From an uncultured Planctomycetia bacterium (GTDB lineage Bacteria; Planctomycetota; UBA1135; GCA-002686595): a stretch of DNA of 14,432 bases. Position 1 is the stretch's first letter, and every line of letters starts with the position of its first letter. The notes beneath the pieces were generated by a model. That model was not told where the DNA came from. It did not search any database and saw only the letters and a list, made by a program, of their open reading frames with translations. Shown here in pieces: positions 1-6,791 of the stretch. The position numbers and the translations under genes are program-made. Where the stretch lies: assembly GCA_938003765.1 (NCBI GenBank), contig CALKYE010000200.1, positions 1 through 14,432 of the forward strand, written 5' to 3'.

Positions 1-3000
1 GCCTCGAGCAAACGGCGCATGGCCTCGCCGTGCGAGCGACGGAGCGAGTCGTCCTCGATCCGCTCGTTGTCGCGGCGCATCTTGCGCTCGAGTTCCTGCA
101 CGAGTTCGGCCGCCTCCTCGCGCCGTCCCACGCTGTCGAGCACGAGCGCACGCGTGCCGCTGACCACGATGCGGTCGAACAACTCCGCGCCTTGGCGGTT
201 GAGCAGCGCGTGCGCGTGCGCGGTCCATTCCTCGGCGCGCTGCAGTTGACCCTGCTCGCGAGCGATGCGCGCGCGGATCGACCAGGCCAGCGCCTCGGCG
301 CGCGTGAGCCCCATCTCGGAGGCGAGTCGACAGGCGCGGTCGAGCACGCTGGCGGCGCTCGCGTCGGCCTGCTCCCACAGCAGCGTTCCGAGCCACAGGC
401 TCCCGAGCGTCTGGCCGCGTCGATCCTCGATCTCGCCCGCGATCAGCAGCGCCTCGCGCAACGCGGTCTGCGCCTCCTCGGGGCGATTGAGGTCGAGCAG
501 CAGGCCTCCCAGTCGCGCGGTGGCTTCCATCTCGAGTCGACGCTCGCCGGCTTGTCGCGACAGCTTCACCGCGCGCTCCATCGAGCCCAGCGCGCGCGCC
601 GGACGGCCGAAGATGCGGTAGATGCGTCCGCGCAGCATGTGTCCGGCCGCGGTGATGCCCGGCAACTGATAGCGCCGCGCGCGCCGCTGGATGCGCAGCG
701 CCTGATCGACGCACGTGAGCGCGCCCTCCAGCCGGTTCTCGAGCAGCTCGACCACGCCGAGCTGGATCAGCGCGACGGCGCGCTGCTGATCGTGCGCGGC
801 GAGGTCGCGTGCGCGCGTGAGGTGCTCGCGAGCGCTCTCGAGCTCGCCCACATGCGCTTGCACGGCGCCGAGGCGTCGCTGCGCTTCGCTCTCGAGCTCC
901 TCGGACTGCGCGCGCTGAGCCAGCTCGACCGCGTTCTTGTACATGCCGCGCGCGAGCCCGTACTGGCCCGTGCCGGCGGCGTAGCGACCGTGCAGCAGGT
1001 ACACGCGCGAGAGCGCGTCGGGATCCTCGTGCGGGTCGAAGTCGAGGTCGCTCAGCTCGTCGAGCCAGCGGCGCTGTTCGGCGCGCACGCCCAGACGATC
1101 CGCTGCGTCCGCCGCAGCTTCGAGGAACTCGATCCGCCAGCGGTTGCGTTGGCGCGTCGTCGAGAGCTTCGCGAGCGCTTCCAAGCCCCAGCGCGCGAGC
1201 ACGTACACGCGTTGCGCCTGGCCGCGCCGCAGCAGAGCGCCCATGAGCGGACGCAGCACGCGCAGCAGGTCGCCGTGGCGCGCTGCGGCGCGCAGGTGGA
1301 ACGCGCGCTGCGCCGCGTCGGTGATCGAAAGGCGCGCGCGCGGGTGCGGCGGCGCGAGCGCGTCGGCCGCCGACGAGTGCAGCTCGCGTCGTTCCTCGGG
1401 CGCCAGCGAGCGGTACAGCGCCTCGCGCAACGCGGGCCGCGCGAAGCGATAGCGATCGCCGATCGGCGTGAGCCAGCCGCGGCGCGCGAGTTCGGCGAGG
1501 TGCTGCTCGATCTGCGGCCCGAGCTCGTCGGGGAACATTCGCTCGAGCAACTCCTGATCGATGCGCCCGCCGACGACGGCCAGGCGCTGCAGCCACTGGC
1601 GCTCGACCTCGCCCAGCTTCGCGATGCGCTGCTGGATCGAGGTCTGCAACGATTCGGACAGCGGCAGGCGCTCGGGCGAGACCGTGAGCGTGAAGCGCTC
1701 GTCGCCGCGGCCGGCGGGCGCGAGGTCGCCGCGCTCTTGCGCGAGCCGCAGGATCTCACCCAACTGGCCCGGATTGCCGTGGCTGCGCGTGTGGAGGAGC
1801 TGCGCGATGCGGCTGCGCGGAGCGCTGGGATGGAACAGCGCTTCGACGATCTCCTGCACGGCGGCGGGGGACAGCGGCGCGAGCGCCACGCGTTCGACTG
1901 CGCCCGCGGAAGCGAGACGCTCGCCGAGCGCGTCGAGTGAACGCGAGTTGGTGACGGCTTCGTCCTCGCGTTGTCCGAGCAGCAGCACCGTGCGGGTGCG
2001 CGCCAGGTCCGCGGCGAAGCGCGAGAGCACGGCGAGCGTGCCTTCGTCGGCGAAGTTCACGTCGTCGAGGAACAGGAGCAGCGGCGCGCTCGCCGCCAAC
2101 GCGCTGAGCCACGCGGCGAGCGCTTCGGGCACGGCGCTCTGCGTGGAGCCTGAAAACTTGGGATCCAGCGCGCTCCACAGCGTCGCGGCGTCGCTCGGCG
2201 CAACGAGGCCTTCGAGCGCCGCGCGCTGTCGCGCATCGGGGCGCGCTCCGGAGGGCAGGCGCAGGAAGCGCTCGAGCCAGCGCAGCACGGGCATGCACGG
2301 ACGCTGTTCCTCGAACGCCGCGCAGCGGCCGTACAAGTACAGCGGCGGCGGCATGAAGGCGCGCCGCGCGCGCAGGGCGCACTCGCTCGACAAGCGCGAC
2401 TTGCCGCTGCCGGCCGGTCCGATGAGCCAAACGGCGCGTCCCGACGGCGCCGCGGCGCCGTCGCTCTCGCCGAACGCGGCGTGGCACACGCTCATCAAGT
2501 GCTCGAGCTCGCGCTCGCGGCCGACCAGCGGTGTGAGGTGCGCCGCGTCCTGCTCGCCGCGCGTTGCGCGCCTGGCGCTCGAGCTGAAGTCGAGCTGCGC
2601 GCGCCACCACGGGCCGAGTTCGCCCTGTTGCAGGCGCTCGCGCAACTCGTCGGCGCTCGGGCGTCGGCGCGGATCGCGCGCGAGCACCTCGCTCAGCAGC
2701 GCGTCGACGAACGGCGACAGTCCGGGGACGACGCGCGAAGGCGGAACGAAGCGCGCCGACACGATCGCGGCCAGTAATTGGTCCGCGCCCGGCGCATCGA
2801 GGCTGCGGCGCAGCGGCCGTCCGCTCGAGAAGCCGCTCGCGGTGAACGAAGTGCGCTCCGGGTCGAACTCCGAAGTGAAGGGATGCCAGCCCGTGGCGAG
2901 CTCCCAGGCCACCACGCCCAGCGCGAACACGTCCGACGCGCTGGCGCACTCCTGGCCACGCGCGCGCTCGGGCGAGAGGTACGCCAGGCTGCCCGGGTTC

Positions 3001-3599
3001 ACGTCCTCGCCGGCGCCGGCGGCAGCCGACGATGGCGAGCTGGGTTCGGCCTCGCTCGTCGAGGACTCCTGCACGCGCCGCGCGAAGCCCAGGTCCATCA
3101 GCACGACGCGTCCGCGCGGCGTGATGCGGATGTTCTCCGGCTTGACGTCGGCGTGAACGTAGCCCGCGTGGTGGAGCGCGTGCAGCGCGCCTGCGGTCTG
3201 CGCCAGGATCGAGCGCAGTTGCGGCTCGGGCACGATGCCGCTGTGCTCGAGCAACGCCCGCAGCGTCTGCCCTTCGACCAGCTCCATGGCGAAGAACTCG
3301 CGCGCGCCATCGCGGCCGTGATCGAAGTGGCGCACGAGAGACGGGTGCTGCGCGTGCGCGCCGGCTTCGATCTCCGCGCGCAGCGAGCGCAGCGCCGCCG
3401 GATCCGACACGAGCGCGTCGTGCAGCAGCTTCACCGCCACGTGCGCGCCGGCCTCGAGCTCGCGCCACGGTTCGAGCACGCGGCCGCGCACGACGCGGCC
3501 GAAGGCGCCGGCGCCGAGCTCGTCTCCGAGCGCGATGTGCAGCCCGGACGCTGTGCGCACGGTGCGCGGCGCGGGGTCAGGTAGGGCGCTGTTGGACAC
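1..3599 (-). CDS. Ser/Thr protein kinase fused to P-loop ATPase and TPR-like repeats (C-terminus off window)
   Basis: The minus-strand frame is open from 3599 to the window edge (about 1199 codons) with no stop, so the C-terminus is missing. Residues 22-345 form a Hanks-type kinase domain: glycine loop G29-A-G-A-F-G34, ATP lysine K57 in VAVKLL, E76 in helix C, catalytic loop HADVKPEN with D151, DLG at 169-171, SPER at 209-212 and DVFALG in subdomain IX. After a linker comes PLVGREREL, then a STAND/AAA-like ATPase with Walker A GPAGSGKS (394-401) and Walker B LLLFLDD (507-513). From about residue 780 the protein is alpha-helical with TPR-like repeats. This order resembles PknK-type regulators of the cytoplasm. 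Family knowledge suggests signal-dependent phosphorylation; the signal and targets are not visible. The GTG at 3599 is the first plausible start after an in-frame TGA; a GTG at 3557 (residue 15) is an alternative and would still keep the whole kinase domain. It is divergent from cysS. Confidence 0.9.
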   Translation of the reverse strand, partial: MSNSALPDPAPRTVRTASGLHIALGDELGAGAFGRVVRGRVLEPWRELEAGAHVAVKLLHDALVSDPAALRSLRAEIEAGAHAQHPSLVRHFDHGRDGAREFFAMELVEGQTLRALLEHSGIVPEPQLRSILAQTAGALHALHHAGYVHADVKPENIRITPRGRVVLMDLGFARRVQESSTSEAEPSSPSSAAAGAGEDVNPGSLAYLSPERARGQECASASDVFALGVVAWELATGWHPFTSEFDPERTSFTASGFSSGRPLRRSLDAPGADQLLAAIVSARFVPPSRVVPGLSPFVDALLSEVLARDPRRRPSADELRERLQQGELGPWWRAQLDFSSSARRATRGEQDAAHLTPLVGRERELEHLMSVCHAAFGESDGAAAPSGRAVWLIGPAGSGKSRLSSECALRARRAFMPPPLYLYGRCAAFEEQRPCMPVLRWLERFLRLPSGARPDARQRAALEGLVAPSDAATLWSALDPKFSGSTQSAVPEALAAWLSALAASAPLLLFLDDVNFADEGTLAVLSRFAADLARTRTVLLLGQREDEAVTNSRSLDALGERLASAGAVERVALAPLSPAAVQEIVEALFHPSAPRSRIAQLLHTRSHGNPGQLGEILRLAQERGDLAPAGRGDERFTLTVSPERLPLSESLQTSIQQRIAKLGEVERQWLQRLAVVGGRIDQELLERMFPDELGPQIEQHLAELARRGWLTPIGDRYRFARPALREALYRSLAPEERRELHSSAADALAPPHPRARLSITDAAQRAFHLRAAARHGDLLRVLRPLMGALLRRGQAQRVYVLARWGLEALAKLSTTRQRNRWRIEFLEAAADAADRLGVRAEQRRWLDELSDLDFDPHEDPDALSRVYLLHGRYAAGTGQYGLARGMYKNAVELAQRAQSEELESEAQRRLGAVQAHVGELESAREHLTRARDLAAHDQQRAVALIQLGVVELLENRLEGALTCVDQALRIQRRARRYQLPGITAAGHMLRGRIYRIFGRPARALGSMERAVKLSRQAGERRLEMEATARLGGLLLDLNRPEEAQTALREALLIAGEIEDRRGQTLGSLWLGTLLWEQADASAASVLDRACRLASEMGLTRAEALAWSIRARIAREQGQLQRAEEWTAHAHALLNRQGAELFDRIVVSGTRALVLDSVGRREEAAELVQELERKMRRDNERIEDDSLRRSHGEAMRRLLE

Positions 3600-3612
3600 G
3601 TCTTCGCCACGC

Positions 3613-3618
3613 AGAATA
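3613..3618 (-). promoter_or_regulatory. candidate -10 box TATTCT for the kinase gene
   Basis: On the minus strand TATTCT fits the TANNNT pattern of sigma-70-type -10 elements. It lies 13 nt before the GTG start of the kinase gene. No convincing -35 hexamer is seen upstream. The call rests on position and on similar boxes before the other genes of the window. Confidence 0.3.
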
Positions 3619-3647
3619 TCAGCCGCCGCGCCCGGAATTCACGGCGC

Positions 3648-3653
3648 TAGACT
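3648..3653 (+). promoter_or_regulatory. candidate -10 box TAGACT for cysS
   Basis: GCTAGACT ends 14 nt before the cysS ATG. It matches the GCTANNCT pattern also found before the channel gene and the FG-GAP gene. A start site about 7 nt downstream would leave a leader of roughly 8 nt, consistent with the absence of a Shine-Dalgarno sequence. No clear -35 element is visible. Confidence 0.35.
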
Positions 3654-3667
3654 CGCGCGCCGAAACC

Positions 3668-5086
3668 ATGAGCTTCCTCGTCTACAACTCGTTGACGCGC
3701 ACCAAGCAGCCGTTCCAGTCGCTCGAGCCGGGAGTGGTGCGCATGTACAACTGCGGGCCGACGGTCTACAACCGCCCGCACGTCGGCAACTACCGCGCGT
3801 TCCTGTTCGCCGACACGCTGCGCCGCTGGCTCGAGTACACGGGCTACCGCGTCGAGCAGGTGATGAACATCACCGACGTCGGTCACCTCACGGACGACGG
3901 CGATGAAGGCGAGGACAAGCTCGAGAAGCAGGCCCGGCGCGAGAAGCTCGATCCGTGGGAGATCTCGCGGCGCGTCGCGCAGCAGTTCTTCGACGACTTG
4001 AAGAAGCTCGGCGTGAAGCCGGCCAAGGTCTACCCCAAGGCCAGCGACCACATTCCGCAGATGGTCGAGATCATCGAAGGCCTGATCGCCAAGGGCTGCG
4101 CCTACGAGGTCGACGGGAACGTGTACTTCGACGTGTCGAAGTTCCCGGCCTACGGCAAGCTCTCCGGTAACCGCGTTGAAGAGCTCGAAGCCGGCGCGCG
4201 CATCGCGGTGCGCGAGGACAAGCGCAATCCCGAGGACTTCGCGCTGTGGAAGAGCGACCCGGCCCACATCATGAAGTGGGCGACACGCTTTGGGCCGCAC
4301 GGCTTCCCCGGCTGGCACATCGAGTGCTCGGCGATGAGCCGCGCGCACCTGGGCGACCGACTCGACATCCACACCGGCGGCGAGGACAACATCTTCCCGC
4401 ACCACGAGTGCGAGATCGCGCAGTCGGAGAGCTTCACCGGCCAGCCCTTCGCGAACTACTGGATGCACTCCAAGTTCCTGCAGGTCGACGGCGGGAAGAT
4501 GAGCAAGAGCCTGGGCAACGTCTACACGCTCGACGACGTCGCCGCGAAGGGCTTCAACATGCGGCAACTGCGCTTCGCGCTGATCCGCGGCCACTACGGA
4601 TCGCCGCTCAACTTCACCTGGGACGCTCTCAAGGACGCGGCGAGCGCGCTCGAGAACCTCGACGACCTCGTGCGGCGACTGCGGCGCGCGTCGAAGGGGG
4701 ACGGAGCGGCGGCGGAAGGCGACGCCGGCGCGGCGCTCGTCGACGAAGCGCGCAAGACGTTCGAGGACGGGATGAACGACGACCTCAACGTGAGCCGCGC
4801 GCTCCCCGGGTTGTTCGCGCTCCGCACCGCGGTGCTCGAGGGTCGGCTCGGCTCTGGTAGCGCTGCGCGGGCGCTCGAGTTCGTCGCGCGCGCCAACGAC
4901 GTGCTGGGCTGCATCCAGGTCGAGGACGAGTTGCTCCCGGCCGACATCGAGGCGTTGATCGAGCGCCGTCAGGCCGCGCGCAAGGCGAAGGACTTCAAGG
5001 AGTCCGACCGCATCCGTGACGAGCTGCTGGCGCGCGGGATCGTGCTCGAGGACACGCCCAAGGGCGTGGTGTGGCGCAAGAAGTAG
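3668..5086 (+). CDS. cysS: Cysteine--tRNA ligase (cysteinyl-tRNA synthetase)
   Basis: A 472-aa class I aminoacyl-tRNA synthetase that charges tRNA-Cys with cysteine in an ATP-dependent reaction in the cytoplasm. Visible hallmarks are the MYNCGPTVY motif (zinc ligand C29), the class I HIGH signature present as H38-V-G-N41, WHIEC with C220, PHHECE with H245 and E249 as the remaining zinc ligands by comparison with the E. coli enzyme, and KMSKS at 277-281. MNITDVGHLTDD is also typical of the family. Length is close to the usual 460-480 residues and the C-terminal anticodon-binding region is present, so the gene is complete. The ATG at 3668 puts the conserved N-terminus in place and has no Shine-Dalgarno. 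It is divergent from the kinase gene (68-bp gap) and 78 bp upstream of the channel gene, with no functional link to either that I can see. Confidence 0.97.
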   Translation: MSFLVYNSLTRTKQPFQSLEPGVVRMYNCGPTVYNRPHVGNYRAFLFADTLRRWLEYTGYRVEQVMNITDVGHLTDDGDEGEDKLEKQARREKLDPWEISRRVAQQFFDDLKKLGVKPAKVYPKASDHIPQMVEIIEGLIAKGCAYEVDGNVYFDVSKFPAYGKLSGNRVEELEAGARIAVREDKRNPEDFALWKSDPAHIMKWATRFGPHGFPGWHIECSAMSRAHLGDRLDIHTGGEDNIFPHHECEIAQSESFTGQPFANYWMHSKFLQVDGGKMSKSLGNVYTLDDVAAKGFNMRQLRFALIRGHYGSPLNFTWDALKDAASALENLDDLVRRLRRASKGDGAAAEGDAGAALVDEARKTFEDGMNDDLNVSRALPGLFALRTAVLEGRLGSGSAARALEFVARANDVLGCIQVEDELLPADIEALIERRQAARKAKDFKESDRIRDELLARGIVLEDTPKGVVWRKK

Positions 5087-5097
5087 CGCGCACCGTC

Positions 5098-5126
5098 GCT
5101 GGTCGCGCCGTCCAAGCGCGCGCAGC
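5098..5126 (+). terminator. possible hairpin downstream of cysS
   Basis: GCTGGTCGCGC (5098-5108) and GCGCGCGCAGC (5116-5126) can pair with nine base pairs, two internal mismatches and a 7-nt loop. It begins 12 nt after the cysS stop. No T-run follows, so it is not a canonical intrinsic terminator, and GC-rich sequence forms such stems often. Confidence 0.25.
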
Positions 5127-5151
5127 CGAGTGCTTGCTGCGCGAGCGTTGC

Positions 5152-5157
5152 TAGCCT
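5152..5157 (+). promoter_or_regulatory. candidate -10 box TAGCCT for the MscS-type gene
   Basis: GCTAGCCT ends only 7 nt before the ATG at 5165. With a normal -10 to start-site distance, transcription would begin at or beside the A of the ATG, giving a leaderless mRNA. There is no Shine-Dalgarno before this ATG, and no clear -35 element. Confidence 0.35.
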
Positions 5158-5164
5158 GATTCGG

Positions 5165-6757
5165 ATGAAGTGCGCTGGTCGTCTGTTTTCGGCCCTTGCG
5201 TTCACGGTCACGCTCGCAGCGGCTTCGGCGCCGCCTGCGTTCGCGCAGGACGCGGCGACCGCGGGCTACAGCGTCCGGTTGGAAGGAACGGAGCTGTTTC
5301 GCGTCCGGCTCCCTCTCGGCCCGTTCTCGGCCCAGGAGCGCGCTCAGCGCATCGAGGAGCGCTTGCAAGCTGCCGCGGACGATCCGTTCTTCAGCACCGA
5401 ACTCGTCCAGGTCGAATTCTCCGAGCGGGAGGGACGGCTCAACTACCGGGGAGAGACCATCGGCATCGTCACCTTCGAGGACGCGGCCGCCGAGGGTCAG
5501 CCGCTCGAGCACGTCGTCGCCGAGCGGCTCGAGCGAACGCAAGCCGCGGTGGCGCGGTACCGCGAGCAGCGCCTGCCTGCGGAGTACGCACGCACGGGTC
5601 TGTATCTGGCGCTGGCCACCGCGGGGCTGGCGTTGCTGCTCTCGGGTGTGACGCGCCTGCACCGCCGCTTCGCCGCGTCCGATGCGCTGTCAAAGCCGCA
5701 CGAGCCGCCGCGGACCGTGAACGTGCTGTCGCAACCCATGGCGGCGCTCGTCCAGACGGTGCGGCGCCGCGGGCTCGCGTGGGCGCGCATCGCGGCCTTC
5801 TGCGCCCTGGTGCTCGTCTACCTGGAGGTCGTGTTCGCACTCGTTCCGCTCACGCGCGGCTTCGCGCAGGCGATTCTGGGCTACGTCGTTTCGCCGCTGC
5901 TCACCTTGTGGGGCGGCTTCCTCGCGCGCATCGGCGATCTCTTCTTCATCGCCGTGGTGGGCTTGCTCACGTTTTATGTCCTGCGCTTCCTGCGCTGGTT
6001 GTCCGTCCATGCGCAGCGCGGCTCGATCCAGATCCCCGGGGTGGACGCAGACCACGCGCTGCGTCTGTACAAACTCTCGCGCATCGCGCTGGTTGCGCTC
6101 GCGGCCGTGATGGTGTTCCCCTACATCCCCGGCTCGGGCTCGGCCGCGTTTCGCGGTCTGAGCTTGTTCTTCGGCGCGGTGCTGACGCTCGGCTCCTCGG
6201 GGAGCGTCGGCAATTTCGTGGGAGGCGTGCTGCTGCTGTTCAACCGGCTGTTCAAGGTCGGCGACCGCATCCGCGTGGGCGAGGTCGAGGGCGACGTGGT
6301 CGAACTCGACTTGATGGTGACCCGGCTGCGAACGCCGAAGAACGAGATCGTCAGCGTGCCCAACGGGATTTTTCTCTCGACCCACGCCACGAACTTCAGC
6401 GCGCGCGCCGCGACCGACGGCTTGATCCTCCACACGGCGGTGACGATCGGTTACGACGCGCCATGGCGGCAGGTTCACCAACTGCTTCGCGACGCCGCCG
6501 CGAAGACCGAGGGACTGATGTCGGCGCCGCCCGCGTTCGTGCTGCAGCGCACGCTGGGTGACTTCCACGTGGAGTACGAACTCAACGTCTCGACGCGCGA
6601 CGCGGCCGCCAAGGAAGCGATCTACAGCCGCCTCCACCAGAACATCCAGGACGAGTTCAACCGCGCGGGCATACAGATCATGTCGCCGCACTACGTGGCG
6701 GACCCTGTTCAGCCCAAGCTCGCGTCTCTCGACACCGAGCCGGCCGCCGCGAGCTGA
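5165..6757 (+). CDS. MscS-family mechanosensitive ion channel with periplasmic N-terminal domain
   Basis: A 530-aa inner-membrane protein. Residues 1-27 look like a signal peptide with an AFA-Q cleavage site. Residues 33-137 form a soluble, probably periplasmic domain containing a SAQERAQRIEERL helix. Hydrophobic segments lie near 146-162, 205-228, 233-278 and 305-321, followed by the pore-lining MscS helix at about 329-360 with glycine and serine packing (GSSGSVGN, 343-350). The beta domain follows with FKVGDRIRVGEVEGDV and VPNG (398-401), both hallmark MscS sequences, then the C-terminal alpha/beta cage. The family opens under membrane tension and releases solutes during hypo-osmotic shock. 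The protein is longer than E. coli MscS (286 aa) because of the extra N-terminal domain and extra membrane helices, so gating could depend on an extracytoplasmic signal (inference). It is convergent with the FG-GAP gene. Confidence 0.93.
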   Translation: MKCAGRLFSALAFTVTLAAASAPPAFAQDAATAGYSVRLEGTELFRVRLPLGPFSAQERAQRIEERLQAAADDPFFSTELVQVEFSEREGRLNYRGETIGIVTFEDAAAEGQPLEHVVAERLERTQAAVARYREQRLPAEYARTGLYLALATAGLALLLSGVTRLHRRFAASDALSKPHEPPRTVNVLSQPMAALVQTVRRRGLAWARIAAFCALVLVYLEVVFALVPLTRGFAQAILGYVVSPLLTLWGGFLARIGDLFFIAVVGLLTFYVLRFLRWLSVHAQRGSIQIPGVDADHALRLYKLSRIALVALAAVMVFPYIPGSGSAAFRGLSLFFGAVLTLGSSGSVGNFVGGVLLLFNRLFKVGDRIRVGEVEGDVVELDLMVTRLRTPKNEIVSVPNGIFLSTHATNFSARAATDGLILHTAVTIGYDAPWRQVHQLLRDAAAKTEGLMSAPPAFVLQRTLGDFHVEYELNVSTRDAAAKEAIYSRLHQNIQDEFNRAGIQIMSPHYVADPVQPKLASLDTEPAAAS

Positions 6758-6791
6758 CGCGCGCGCCTCAGCGTGCTTCGATCGTCAGCTC
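6751..6791. terminator. inverted repeat at the convergent junction, candidate bidirectional terminator
   Basis: GAGCTGACG (6751-6759) and CGTCAGCTC (6783-6791) are perfect 9-bp inverted repeats. The 23-nt loop can form a further 5-bp stem (6761-6765 with 6772-6776, one G-U pair). The left arm contains the TGA of the channel gene and the loop contains the stop of the FG-GAP gene. A T-run is lacking in both directions. Confidence 0.4.

Noticed and set aside
30..1940. Plus-strand 636-codon open frame opposite the kinase gene
   Set aside because: It is the mirror of the kinase reading frame. Its product is Arg/Ala/Leu/Glu-rich with no recognisable domain, while the minus strand gives clear kinase, ATPase and TPR motifs.
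1756..3468. Minus-strand 570-codon frame inside the kinase region
   Set aside because: Out of frame with the HADVKPEN, DLG and Walker motifs; composition is almost only Arg, Ala, Gly and Pro, typical of GC-rich shadow frames.
5087..5164. Possible tRNA or small RNA gene between cysS and the channel gene
   Set aside because: At 78 nt the gap could hold a tRNA, but no T-loop GTTCRA motif or acceptor stem pairing is visible; only one imperfect GC-rich hairpin.
3647..5662. Minus-strand 671-codon frame antisense to cysS and the channel gene
   Set aside because: It covers a canonical CysRS and part of a channel gene on the other strand and has no recognisable domain.
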